From NCBI GenBank assembly GCA_016718605.1, contig JADKCY010000001.1:124001-188000 (forward strand): 64,000 nucleotides of DNA. Direction: 5' to 3'. This stretch comes from Lysobacterales bacterium. Its GTDB lineage: Bacteria; Pseudomonadota; Gammaproteobacteria; Xanthomonadales; Xanthomonadaceae. Positions 43,812-52,343 of the stretch are shown one piece after another (the first letter of the stretch is position 1; every line of letters begins with the position of its first letter). A program made the position numbers and the translations under genes. The notes below the pieces were generated by a model that was not told where the DNA came from, ran no database searches, and worked only from the letters and a program-made list of their open reading frames with translations.

Positions 43812-44165
43812 CTAAACCTCACCCTGCGCGCTGATCTGATCGAGAAAATCCACGCCGCGTCGCAAATGCGGTATGACGATGGAGCCACCGACCACCAAGG
43901 CCACGCTGAAAGTCTCGAAGAACTCCTCACGTGAGACGCCAGCCTGCTGACATTGCGCAATGTGGTAGCTGATGCAATCGTCACAGCGCAGCACCATCGA
44001 CGCCACCAAGCCCAACAGCTCCTTGGTCTTGTGATCGAGCGCACCGTCTTTATAGGTTTGCGTATCAAGCGCAAAGAACCGCCGAACAACCTGATTGTCT
44101 TCGGACAGAATCCGTTCGTTCATGCGTTGGCGGAACTCGGTGAACTGGGCGACGCGATCGGTCAT
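43812..44165 (-). CDS. Carboxymuconolactone decarboxylase-like (AhpD-family) protein
   Basis: 117-residue all-helical protein of the CMD/AhpD fold. The active-site pattern CDDCISYHIAQCQQAGVSREE has the CxxC and nearby His of AhpD-like peroxidases/disulfide reductases, and KTKELLGLVASMVLRCDDC precedes it. Such proteins reduce peroxides or relay thiol electrons. It overlaps the glutaredoxin gene by 4 bases (ATGA), so the pair is translated together and both may act in thiol redox balance. True decarboxylase activity is unlikely given the CxxC. Confidence 0.9.
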   Translation of the reverse strand: MTDRVAQFTEFRQRMNERILSEDNQVVRRFFALDTQTYKDGALDHKTKELLGLVASMVLRCDDCISYHIAQCQQAGVSREEFFETFSVALVVGGSIVIPHLRRGVDFLDQISAQGEV

Positions 44166-44422
44166 GGCGATGCCTCCAGCAGTGGCGCGAGACCGCCCTT
44201 ACGATCCAGCGCAATCATGTCGTCAAATCCACCCACGTGGGTGCCATTGATAAAGATCTGCGGCACCGACGTTCGGTTTGCTAAGGCGCGCATTTCGGCA
44301 CGCGCCGCAGGGTCAAGATCGACCCGAACTTCCTGCCATGTATGTCCACGCTCTTGCAGGAATCGCTTGGCTGACACGCAATAGGGACAAAAATCGGTTA
44401 GGTAAATCTTGATGTCTGCCAC
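44162..44422 (-). CDS. grxC: Glutaredoxin (GrxC-like)
   Basis: 86-residue dithiol glutaredoxin, with CPYC active site (TDFCPYCVSAKRFLQ, residues about 11-14) and the conserved TSVPQIFINGTHVGGFDD (cis-Pro and glutathione-binding part). It reduces protein disulfides with glutathione in the cytosol. GTG 44422 has an AGAGGAGC ribosome site at the right distance and gives the family length, so a longer frame reaching 44809 is unlikely to be translated. It heads a two-gene operon with the AhpD-like gene. A hairpin-rich repeat lies in its leader at 44472-44590. Confidence 0.93.
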   Translation of the reverse strand: MADIKIYLTDFCPYCVSAKRFLQERGHTWQEVRVDLDPAARAEMRALANRTSVPQIFINGTHVGGFDDMIALDRKGGLAPLLEASP

Positions 44423-44471
44423 GAGCAGCTCCTCTGGTTGATGGCGGACCAGCAGGGTATTGCGAGTCCCT

Positions 44472-44590
44472 GCAGGTGCGCGGCAAGAATGCCCCGCGGG
44501 AGAATCAATCGCCCAAGCGATTGACTCACCGGGAGTGAGTCCGGGCATATGCCGGACTCGCGAGATTGCAAATAGAGAAAGGGACTTTCC
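44472..44590 (-). repeat. Interspersed palindromic repeat, copy 2
   Basis: Noncoding, between the ABC permease and the glutaredoxin gene. It contains the perfect hairpin TCAATCGC-CCAA-GCGATTGA (44505-44524), GACTCAC/GTGAGTC (44523-44541) and GAGTCCGG/CCGGACTC (44537-44559); the last two share bases and exclude each other. On the minus strand it aligns with the plus strand of 14544-14664 over most of its length, and both copies have CTCGCGAG at the same place. Whether it is mobile, a binding platform or an RNA element is unknown. Confidence 0.6.
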
Positions 44591-44673
44591 CAACGCCCAG
44601 ATAGTGGCGAGCGCACGACGGAATTTCCAGTGTGGCACGCAGCAGCGCTGGGCATCATCGGCATTGCTCCCAT

Positions 44674-47184
44674 TCAGCCCTGCAGACTGCGCAACATTTG
44701 TGCCGGCGGCGCCGAAGTGATGTGACGCGTGGCCCAAAGTCCAGCAACCAGCACGATCACCACCCCGAAGCCACCAAGCAAGGCAAGAGCAAGCAGATTG
44801 GGTTCCCAATCCAGACCCAATACCTGAGTCGCAATGACGCCGGTGAGCAAATTGGCTGCGATGGCAGCAATCACGCTCGCGATCAAGCCGATGGCGAGAA
44901 ATTCACTCGCCTGCGCCAGCCGCAGTTGGCGTCGACTGGCACCCAGCACGCGCATCACCGAACCCTCCAACAAGCGCTCGTCCTGACTGGCTGAAACTGC
45001 TGCTGCCAATACCAGCAACCCAGCGGCAAGAGTGAAATAGAACACATACTCGACCGCCGCCGTTGCCTGTCTGGCTGTGTTTTGTACCTGCGCGATCACC
45101 GCGTCAACATCGATCACGGAAATATTGGGGTAGCGCTCAACGAGCGCCCGCGTTGTAAGGGTATCGCCCGCCGGTACGCGCACCGCACTGATATAACTGG
45201 CGGGTTGTGCCTGCAATGCAACGGCATTACCGATGACGAAAAAGTTGGGGCGGAAGCTCTCCCACTTCACTTTGCGCAGACTGGTGATTGCCGCACTGAA
45301 GCGCTGCCCCGCCACGTCGAACTCAACCTCATCACCGAGTTTCCAACCCAGCGTCTCGGCGAGCCCTTGCTCCACCGAAACCTGAGGCGCGCGGTCATCT
45401 GCAGCCCAGTCGAGTCCCGCCGTCAGTTCACCGTGCCCAGAATCAAGTGTGCTTGCCCACGATAGATTGAACTCACGCTCGGCCAAACGACGCGCGCGCT
45501 CACCTCGATCCGCCACAGTGTCAGCAGACGCAGCCACCCCGTTCAATCCCACCCAGCGACCACGAATCATCGGGTACAACTGAACGTTGGGAACGCGAAG
45601 CGCCAAGAGCAACTCACTGACACCTACGACTTGATCGGCCTGCACATTGATCAAAAAGCGATTCGGTGCATCTGAAGGGAGGGCGCCTTGCCAGCGGTCC
45701 AGCAAATCGGTCCGCACCAGCGTGAGCAAAAGAATCACCATCAAACCCAATCCTAGCGCCGAGATCTGCGCAATGCTGGTACTGGCACGGCGGCTGACGT
45801 TGGCCAATCCGTAGCGCCAGACGCCCCGCAGTCGCGAGCGCACGCGTCGAAGCATCGCCACCAAGACCCAAGCTAACCCCGCAAGAACCAGCAAGGTCAG
45901 CGCAATGCCGGCCAGCATCGACAACCCAAGGGTGGCGTCTTGCGCACGCCACCACAACATGCTCGCGAGCCCGGCAATGCCCAGACCGGCAACGATCCAG
46001 GCGCTTGGCTCGGTTGTCGTGATATCACGTCGCAACACCCGCAGCGCAGGCACGCGGCGCAATGCCAGTACCGGCGGTACAGCGAACGCCAGCAAGACGA
46101 TCAAGGCGACTGCCGCCCCTTCCAACATCGGTTGCACTCCCGCCTGCGGAATTGACAAAGCCATGCGCTGCGCCAACCAATCCGCGATGACGCTCTGGAC
46201 CGCCAAACCTGCGAGCACGCCGACCAACACGCCGAGCAGTCCCAACAAGGCCAATTCGCCCACATGTACCCACGCAATCGTGCGCTGCGAAGCACCAAGG
46301 CATCGCATCACTGCGCAGCTATCAAGATGCCGAGCGACATGCCGCCGCGCCGCCATGGCCACGGCAATGGCCGAAAGCACAACGGCGACCAATGCCGCCA
46401 AGCCCAGAAAACGATCAGCGCGTTCCAAGGCTTGGCGGATTTCCGGACGCGCGTCTTCAACGGTTTCGATGCGCTGACCGCGCCCCAGTGCTGCACGTTG
46501 TGCGACCAGCCAACGTTCTACACCGGCCGTCTCGCCGGCAACAATCAAGCGATAGCTGACCCGACTGCCGAGTTGGATCAATCCGGTTGCAGCCACATCG
46601 TCCAAGGCGATGAATACGCGAGGGGCGACGTTGAAATAGTCCAAGGCGGCGTCCGGCTCTTGGACAACCAATGCTTGCAACGTGAACTCAGCCTCACCCA
46701 AGGTAAGTCGATCACCCAACTTGACCTGCAGTGCGTCGGCGCCCGCGCGCGACATCCATAAGGTGCCTGCGGTCGGCGCGTCACGGCGCTCCTGCTCGCT
46801 TCCATCTGGACCAAGCAGGCGAAACGCGCCACGCAACGGAAACCCTTGCCCCAATGCGCGGATCTCCGCCAACTTCAGTCCAGCATCGGCTCGCACCATG
46901 CTGGGAAAACTCCAGCTTTCGGTACGCCGTAAGCCCAACGAATCTGCCAACTCACGTGGCGCATCCGGCAGCGCGACATCGGCACGCAGCACCGCGTCGC
47001 CACCCAGCAGCCGATTGGCTTCCAGTGTCAACGCCCGTTCGGCACGATCGGTAATGAAACTCACCGCCGTGACTGCCGCTACCGCCAACACCAGCGAGGC
47101 CAGCAGAACACGAGCATCGCCCGAGGCGAGATCTCGCCAGAGTTGTCGCCACGCCAAGTGCAAAATACTTCGCGGCGTGCTCAT
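44674..47184 (-). CDS. ybbP: ABC transporter permease, YbbP/FtsX type
   Basis: 836-residue inner-membrane permease with two FtsX-like units and about ten hydrophobic helices. The N-terminus is MSTPRSILHLAWRQLWRDLA. A large periplasmic part (about residues 45-260, RLLGGDAVLRADV...) follows the first helix, as in YbbP. A second FtsX core appears at ALRRVPALRVLRRDI and the C-terminus at ASRRQLRLAQASEFLAIGLI. It overlaps the ATPase gene by 4 bases (ATGA). YbbA-YbbP-like exporters handle hydrophobic or lipid-like compounds; the substrate here is unknown. It is the only permease in the neighbourhood. Confidence 0.93.
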   Translation of the reverse strand: MSTPRSILHLAWRQLWRDLASGDARVLLASLVLAVAAVTAVSFITDRAERALTLEANRLLGGDAVLRADVALPDAPRELADSLGLRRTESWSFPSMVRADAGLKLAEIRALGQGFPLRGAFRLLGPDGSEQERRDAPTAGTLWMSRAGADALQVKLGDRLTLGEAEFTLQALVVQEPDAALDYFNVAPRVFIALDDVAATGLIQLGSRVSYRLIVAGETAGVERWLVAQRAALGRGQRIETVEDARPEIRQALERADRFLGLAALVAVVLSAIAVAMAARRHVARHLDSCAVMRCLGASQRTIAWVHVGELALLGLLGVLVGVLAGLAVQSVIADWLAQRMALSIPQAGVQPMLEGAAVALIVLLAFAVPPVLALRRVPALRVLRRDITTTEPSAWIVAGLGIAGLASMLWWRAQDATLGLSMLAGIALTLLVLAGLAWVLVAMLRRVRSRLRGVWRYGLANVSRRASTSIAQISALGLGLMVILLLTLVRTDLLDRWQGALPSDAPNRFLINVQADQVVGVSELLLALRVPNVQLYPMIRGRWVGLNGVAASADTVADRGERARRLAEREFNLSWASTLDSGHGELTAGLDWAADDRAPQVSVEQGLAETLGWKLGDEVEFDVAGQRFSAAITSLRKVKWESFRPNFFVIGNAVALQAQPASYISAVRVPAGDTLTTRALVERYPNISVIDVDAVIAQVQNTARQATAAVEYVFYFTLAAGLLVLAAAVSASQDERLLEGSVMRVLGASRRQLRLAQASEFLAIGLIASVIAAIAANLLTGVIATQVLGLDWEPNLLALALLGGFGVVIVLVAGLWATRHITSAPPAQMLRSLQG

Positions 47185-47858
47185 GTCAGCAAGCGTCCTG
47201 CGTCAATACGCAACGTGCGCTGACAGCGTGCGGCCAGACTTGCGTCATGCGTGACTAGCACAAGTGTCGTGCCAGAGCGCGCATTCAACTCGAACAGCAA
47301 GTCAATGATCGCGCCACCAGTGCGGGTATCCAAATTGCCGGTCGGTTCGTCAGCAAACAGCACTTTTGGACGTGTGACAAACGCACGTGCCAAGGCGACG
47401 CGTTGCTGCTCACCGCCAGACAACTGCCGCGGATAGTGCTGCAGGCGGTCGGCCAAACCCACCTGCGAGAGCACCTGCATCGACGACGTTTGGGCGTCGG
47501 TGGCACCGACCAGCTCCAACGGCAACATGACGTTTTCAAGTGCTGTCAGCGACGGCAACAGTTGAAACGACTGAAACACGAACCCCACATGGCGCCCGCG
47601 CAGTTGCGCGCGTCCATCTTCATCCAGTGCCGCCAGCGACTCGCCTGCCAACTCCACATCGCCCTCGCTCGGCACGTCGAGACCCGCCAACAGCGACAAT
47701 AGAGTGGATTTCCCCGAGCCTGACGCGCCGACAATGGCGACCGACTCACCGGTTTCGATGCTGAAACTCACATCTTCCAGAATGGTCAAGACACTATCGC
47801 CCAGCTTAACCCGGCGGGTCAGTGCGTTGGCGCGCAAGATCGTTGGCTGTGATGCCAT
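47181..47858 (-). CDS. ybbA: ABC transporter ATP-binding protein, YbbA type
   Basis: 225-residue ABC ATPase partnering the YbbP-like permease. Walker A is GASGSGKSTLL (about residue 44), the Q-loop is in FVFQSFQLLPSLTALENV, the signature LSGGEQQRVALARAF (about 140), Walker B VLFADEPTGNLD and the H-loop LVTHD follow. This is the LolD/MacB-like class of export ATPases. Several in-frame ATGs exist upstream; 47858 (MASQPTILRANAL) gives the length of E. coli YbbA. It is divergent from tesA (39 nt apart), the same arrangement as in E. coli. Confidence 0.95.
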   Translation of the reverse strand: MASQPTILRANALTRRVKLGDSVLTILEDVSFSIETGESVAIVGASGSGKSTLLSLLAGLDVPSEGDVELAGESLAALDEDGRAQLRGRHVGFVFQSFQLLPSLTALENVMLPLELVGATDAQTSSMQVLSQVGLADRLQHYPRQLSGGEQQRVALARAFVTRPKVLFADEPTGNLDTRTGGAIIDLLFELNARSGTTLVLVTHDASLAARCQRTLRIDAGRLLT

Positions 47859-47897
47859 TACCATTCCATCCATTCGTCCAGTCATCCAAGGTCACTC

Positions 47898-48563
47898 ATG
47901 TTCAGTGCAGCATCGCGCAACCGCCTTCACCATTTCGTCAACGCGGCGCTTTGGATTGTCCTGCTCAGCATTGGGGGCTGGCATGGCGATCTGCAAGCCC
48001 AGACGGCCAAACGGATTCTGGTGATGGGTGACTCGCTGTCGGCAGCGTATGGCTTGCGCAGCGATCAAGGTTGGGTTGCGCTGCTGGGTGAACACCTCAA
48101 CAGCAAGGCCGGGGTCCGAGAATGGGAAGTCGTCAATGCCAGCATCAGCGGCGAAACGAGCGCCGGTGGCCTTGCGCGGATCGAGCACGCGCTCGCGACC
48201 CATCAACCCGTCATCGTGGTGCTAGAACTCGGCGCGAATGACGGCTTGCGTGGTTTGCCGCTGGAGCAGACCGAACAGAACCTCGCACGCATGATTGAAC
48301 GCTCGCAGGCCGTTCAGGCCAAAGTCCTGTTGATCGGCATGCGTATTCCGCCAAACTATGGACCCGACTACACACAGGCATTTGAAGCGCTGTTCAGCCG
48401 TCTTGCCAACGCCCATCAAACAGCATTCCTGCCCTTTCTGATGGAACCGATCGCGACGCAACGCGGATCATTCCAAGACGACAACCTGCATCCCACCGCC
48501 GCAGCCCAGCCAGCGTTGATGTCCCATGTCCTTGCGGCTTTGGAGCCGCTCTTGATGCCATGA
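47898..48563 (+). CDS. tesA: Periplasmic GDSL esterase / acyl-CoA thioesterase I, TesA type
   Basis: 221-residue SGNH hydrolase with multifunctional esterase, thioesterase and lysophospholipase activity. It has an N-terminal signal with hydrophobic core (ALWIVLLSIGG) and cleavage near LQAQT. The catalytic serine is in VMGDSLSAAYGL (block I), the glycine and asparagine of the oxyanion hole are in ASISGETSAGG and LELGANDGLRG, and the Asp/His pair is in DDNLHPTAAA. It is divergent from the ybbAP pair, and its stop overlaps the next gene by 4 bases. Confidence 0.96.
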   Translation: MFSAASRNRLHHFVNAALWIVLLSIGGWHGDLQAQTAKRILVMGDSLSAAYGLRSDQGWVALLGEHLNSKAGVREWEVVNASISGETSAGGLARIEHALATHQPVIVVLELGANDGLRGLPLEQTEQNLARMIERSQAVQAKVLLIGMRIPPNYGPDYTQAFEALFSRLANAHQTAFLPFLMEPIATQRGSFQDDNLHPTAAAQPALMSHVLAALEPLLMP

Positions 48564-49417
48564 CTCGCCCGATTCGCGTCCCCGCCAACCGCAGACCTCC
48601 CGTCCTTCGAAGCGATCAGCAGCTACTGACGTTTGCAGACTTGGAACATTGGCCCGCCATGACGTTGCGAGCACGCAGCAACCTGCACGCACGCCGCATT
48701 GCGTTGGCGGATGGCGTGATTAGATCAGCCGGACTGGGACACTACCTGGCGGTGACAAAGCGGATTGACCGCAATTTGGAAATCCGCGCATTGGGGCGTT
48801 TCGGGACCGCCGAAACACAATCGATACGACAGTGGCAGGCCACGCTGAAGCAGCCCAGTCGCTGCCTACCCGCGCCCAAAAACGCCAAGGCCTACTGTCA
48901 CGCACTTGGCATTGCCAAGTCCGAGCTTCGCATGTCGCAACTACCGCAACTGCAACCGACACACCTGCGCTTCGCTGGCTGGGATCGCTACGCGCGTGCA
49001 TTGTGGCTGACGGAGAAAGCCGCGCTAGCGTGGCAACGCATGCGTATCGCCGCGCGCCACTGTGGAATCGAACTGCAAGCGATTTCTGGATTTCGCAGCT
49101 ATGCCTATCAACACGTCATCTTTGTGCGCAAGCGGAAACGCGGGCAAAGTTTGCGCGAGATTCTTCGGGTCAATACCGCTCCCGGATTCTCCGAACACCA
49201 CACGGGGCGGGCACTCGATATTGGCTGCCCGGATGAACCGCCTGCCGAGATTTCATTTGAGAACACACGCGCTTTCGAGTGGTTGTGCACAAACGCCCGC
49301 CGGTTCGGATTTTCGCTCAGCTATCCGAAGGGCAACCCGTTCGGCATCGACTATGAGCCTTGGCATTGGTGCTGGCATGAAGCGCATGCAGACCGACCTT
49401 CTGAGGGTTTTCCCTGA
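48560..49417 (+). CDS. D-alanyl-D-alanine carboxypeptidase-like M15B peptidase (VanY type)
   Basis: 285-residue protein. The C-terminal ~160 residues carry the M15B zinc peptidase signature SEHHTGRALDIGCPD (first His and Asp ligands) and YEPWHWCWHEA (second His ligand), with ISGFRSYAYQ between the domains, as in VanY/DacY-type D,D-carboxypeptidases that trim peptidoglycan side chains. The first ~120 residues are Arg/Ala/Leu-rich and of unknown role. No clear signal peptide is visible, which is unusual for a wall enzyme. The ATG at 48560 overlaps the tesA stop by 4 bases, so both are probably in one operon. Confidence 0.85.
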   Translation: MTRPIRVPANRRPPVLRSDQQLLTFADLEHWPAMTLRARSNLHARRIALADGVIRSAGLGHYLAVTKRIDRNLEIRALGRFGTAETQSIRQWQATLKQPSRCLPAPKNAKAYCHALGIAKSELRMSQLPQLQPTHLRFAGWDRYARALWLTEKAALAWQRMRIAARHCGIELQAISGFRSYAYQHVIFVRKRKRGQSLREILRVNTAPGFSEHHTGRALDIGCPDEPPAEISFENTRAFEWLCTNARRFGFSLSYPKGNPFGIDYEPWHWCWHEAHADRPSEGFP

Positions 49418-49473
49418 TAGGCGCCGCTCTCTACCACAGACATACTTGGCAGTAGTTTTCAGGAGTCAACGCC

Positions 49474-50916
49474 GTGCGCCATTCCGTGTTTTTTCTTGCG
49501 CTGCTGTGTGCCACCCCTTTAGCAGCACAAGACCTACCCCTGCGGATCAATGGCCGTGAATATCTGCTGCCACCAACTCAGCCTATTCGGTTGTTGGGTG
49601 TCGATACCGTGGCATCGGCGTTGGCCGACGCCCCAGACGGACTGCAAGTGCGCTGGCTTCCCTCTGTGCAACGCGGTGTTGATCCCGAGTTGATTTTTTC
49701 CTACACGCTGGAAGGCCCGGTCACCAGCGTGGACCCACTTGCTGTGTTGGGACAACCGCTGACGTTGGATGGCAACACGCTGTTCGAGGGACTCAGTCCG
49801 GCCACGCCAATGATCATTGGCCAAGAGCTGAGCCTCAGCGGGCTGGTTGATGTCAATGGCAGCCTGCTGGTCACCTTGATCGAGCTTCCCGAACAAGCGC
49901 TGAGTTCATTTTCACTGACCGGGTACGTCAACGACGTTGCGCTTGGTGGCGACCTTCTGGTAGGTCAACAGTGGATTGCGGCGGCAGGAGTCGCCACTCA
50001 GAATTGTCCACCCAGCATCAGCGTCGGCGCCTACGTGTCCGTCACCGCCAACGGTGTCAGTCCCTTCCCGCCGGGCACCACACTCTCCGGCATTACGAAC
50101 TTGCAATGCACGCAACCAGTACCCCAAGGGACACCCGGTGCCACAGGCTGGGTGCAGGGTCTGATTTCCTTGGTATCGCCCACGGGAGACTTCCAGATTG
50201 GTGAGTTGACGGTGCAGTTGACACCGCAAACCGTGGTTCGATTCGGCACCCTGGATGATATCGACGCGGGCTCTGCGGTGACCATTGATGGCACGTTCAG
50301 TGATACGACCACGCTGGTAGCCAGCGCCATTGAGTTCGCGCATCAAGTTGTCCGATTTGAAGCCCCAATGGCTAGCACGCAGGTTATTGCGGGTGAATCG
50401 GTCGCGCCCTTCGGTCTGCACGTCACGACGACGGCGCAATTGCGCGACGAGGACGGTATCGTAACGAATGGGCTGAGCGCCGAAACGCAGGTGCAGGTGC
50501 GCGGGTACCAAGACCAAGACGGCGCCTTGTGGATGACCCGCGTACGCGAACGTGGCAATCCAGATCCCGAAGACACCTCGCTCCGCGCGCCCGTTTCAGC
50601 GATCAATGGTTCAGAGCTTTCCGTTCTTGGCCTGACGGTGGACACATCGCAGGCGGTGTTCTTCGACATTTTCGAAAACCCCATCACCACAGAACAATTT
50701 TTCGCCGCATTGCAGGTGGGCGATGGCGTGGATGTGGCGACAGCGACATGGATTCCGGAACAATCCCGACTGATTGCAGGTGAAGTCAGCATTGCCAAGC
50801 AAATCCCTGCACCCGGCCCCGCCCAGCGCGGTTCCGCACTTGGAATCATCGGTGGCACAGCCAGCGGCTACCAGCGTGCGGCGTTGATCTACACAAACGG
50901 TTTCGAGGCGAACTGA
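49474..50916 (+). CDS. Secreted protein with DUF5666-like repeats and a C-terminal GFE tail
   Basis: 480-residue exported protein. A GTG start (49474) is followed by a short signal peptide (SVFFLALLCATPLAAQ). The rest consists of repeated small beta-barrel modules with the pattern GpVtsVDplavLGqpLtLdg... and V.v.G...dgaLvAt.Ief, resembling DUF5666 OB-like repeats: at least four units (about residues 70-155, 225-300, 310-365, 375-450). It is not a known enzyme. The last residues are ALIYTNGFEAN, similar in form to the tail of the beta-helix protein at 28262-29722. It starts 57 nt after the M15 gene and may be transcribed with tesA or alone. Confidence 0.75.
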   Translation: MRHSVFFLALLCATPLAAQDLPLRINGREYLLPPTQPIRLLGVDTVASALADAPDGLQVRWLPSVQRGVDPELIFSYTLEGPVTSVDPLAVLGQPLTLDGNTLFEGLSPATPMIIGQELSLSGLVDVNGSLLVTLIELPEQALSSFSLTGYVNDVALGGDLLVGQQWIAAAGVATQNCPPSISVGAYVSVTANGVSPFPPGTTLSGITNLQCTQPVPQGTPGATGWVQGLISLVSPTGDFQIGELTVQLTPQTVVRFGTLDDIDAGSAVTIDGTFSDTTTLVASAIEFAHQVVRFEAPMASTQVIAGESVAPFGLHVTTTAQLRDEDGIVTNGLSAETQVQVRGYQDQDGALWMTRVRERGNPDPEDTSLRAPVSAINGSELSVLGLTVDTSQAVFFDIFENPITTEQFFAALQVGDGVDVATATWIPEQSRLIAGEVSIAKQIPAPGPAQRGSALGIIGGTASGYQRAALIYTNGFEAN

Positions 50917-51038
50917 TTTCTTAGCGTATTCCGCAAATGTTGCAATTTTCCAGCAGGGCTGCTGCCAAATCCTGAACAGTGCAATCAGAAGGCAACCGCC
51001 CAAATATCCACCATCGATGGAGCCATTCACAGGATCGA

Positions 51039-51554
51039 TCAACGCAGCGCTGCAATCTTCCTGTGTCGCCAACGACGCATGACCAGCCAACGCCAAAGCA
51101 GGTGCGTGGTCGCGTAGGCAAGCAACGAACCCAGACTGGCAAACAACGTCAAGCCAAGCGCGAGGGCCTTACCCAAATGCAGTGAACTTGCCTGGTCTGC
51201 AGCAGCGCGTGGAAGCCCAGTTGCCGGATCAGCGACAGATGGTGGCAGCAGTGCATTGCCGACGCGGTAAGCGGCGTAATAGATCGGTGCATAGGTCAGC
51301 GGATTGCTGACTAGGGTGGAGGCCAACGCCACTGGCAGATTGCTGCGCAAAAATAGCGCAGTCACGCCGGCGGCTGGCGCTTGGGCAAGTGGGATCACAA
51401 ACGCAAAAAAGACCCCGATCGCCATCCCTCGCGCCACCGAACGACGATTGAACCCCCATAGCTTCGGATGACTAAGGCGCGGGCCCATCCATCGCAACCA
51501 GCGGTTGCGTTGAACGCTTTCTGTGTCGGGTAGCCATCGTTTCAATCGACGCAC
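51039..51554 (-). CDS. DUF2062 membrane protein
   Basis: 171-residue membrane protein with three to four helices. It has the family core SVARGMAIGVFFAFVIPLAQAP and STLVSNPLTYAPIYYAAYRVG, and ends in basic residues (RWLVMRRWRHRKIAALR). The function of DUF2062 is unknown. It lies between the DUF5666 gene (convergent) and alkA (same strand, 49 nt). An Arg/Trp-rich opening (MRRLKRWLPDTESVQRNRWL) is usual for this family. Confidence 0.9.
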   Translation of the reverse strand: MRRLKRWLPDTESVQRNRWLRWMGPRLSHPKLWGFNRRSVARGMAIGVFFAFVIPLAQAPAAGVTALFLRSNLPVALASTLVSNPLTYAPIYYAAYRVGNALLPPSVADPATGLPRAAADQASSLHLGKALALGLTLFASLGSLLAYATTHLLWRWLVMRRWRHRKIAALR

Positions 51555-51603
51555 TTCATCTCCAGGAACGCCTGTTATTCATGGTGCGTTGAGGGGGGAC
51601 CAA

Positions 51604-52236
51604 CTACTGAAATCCGCTATCGGCGATGCGCCAAAGATAGCGTGCCGCCAGCGATCTGAATGGCGCCCAGACTTCGCCCCGCTCGGCCAGCCTGTGCCGA
51701 CTTGGCATCTCACCACCCTCGACAATCCGCAATCCCTTGCGAACGCCGAGATCATCCAATGGCAGGATGTCGGGGCGGCCCAGCTGAAATACCAGCAACA
51801 TCTCTGCGGTCCATCTTCCAACACCTCGAACGCGAGTCAAACACTCAATGATCGCTTCGTCCGGCATTTGCGCCATTTGCCGTGCCGATGGTAGCTCGCC
51901 ACGAACTTGATGTGCGGCGAGATCCGCCAAAGCCATGGCTTTCGCGCGCGAAACACCGCAGGCGCGCAAGTCTGGTTCGCTCATCTGCGACAGCACCTGA
52001 GCGTCGATGCACGCCTGCCCGCAAGCCACTTCCAGCCGACCAATGATCGTGGCCGCCGCCTTTCCCGAGAGCTGCTGACTCAGGATGGATCGCGCCAGCG
52101 CATCCACCAAATCCAAGCGGCGGCGCCACCCCGACTCATCGCGCACTGGCTCGACACGCGCCATCCAACGCGCAAGGTCACGATCCACATGACAAAGATG
52201 CGCATGTGCAAGACTCAAATCAAATCCTCGTGCCAT
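51604..52236 (-). CDS. DNA-3-methyladenine glycosylase II / HhH-GPD (AlkA-like)
   Basis: 210-residue base-excision glycosylase for alkylated purines. It has the helix-hairpin-helix GPD core: LARSILSQQLSGKAAATI, VRGVGRWTAEMLLVF (HhH) and the catalytic aspartate in ILPLDDLGVRKGL (about residue 157). It lacks the long N-terminal domain of E. coli AlkA, so it is the short form (YhhX/MpgII-like). With tag and the photolyase gene it gives this segment several DNA-damage repair genes. It starts at ATG 52236, upstream of the bidirectional terminator at 52292-52321. Confidence 0.92.
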   Translation of the reverse strand: MARGFDLSLAHAHLCHVDRDLARWMARVEPVRDESGWRRRLDLVDALARSILSQQLSGKAAATIIGRLEVACGQACIDAQVLSQMSEPDLRACGVSRAKAMALADLAAHQVRGELPSARQMAQMPDEAIIECLTRVRGVGRWTAEMLLVFQLGRPDILPLDDLGVRKGLRIVEGGEMPSRHRLAERGEVWAPFRSLAARYLWRIADSGFQ

Positions 52237-52291
52237 TCGCCCACCTCACCTTTCCCAAACACAGAGAGTGTGTGATCTCAGGTGCAAAAAC

Positions 52292-52321
52292 AAAAACGCC
52301 CGGCTAAAGCCGGGCGTTTTT
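52292..52321. terminator. Bidirectional intrinsic terminator
   Basis: Perfect 13-bp arms around a TAAA loop (52292-52304 pairing with 52309-52321), core ACGCCCGGC/GCCGGGCGT with flanking A and T tracts on both sides, so it works in both directions. On the minus strand it closes the glycine-zipper transcript. Confidence 0.88.
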
Positions 52322-52343
52322 CGATCCGCGATTCATACTGCAT

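Noticed and set aside
44423..44809. N-terminal extension of the glutaredoxin gene
   Set aside because: It would run through the hairpin repeat; the GTG at 44422 has a good ribosome site and gives the correct length.
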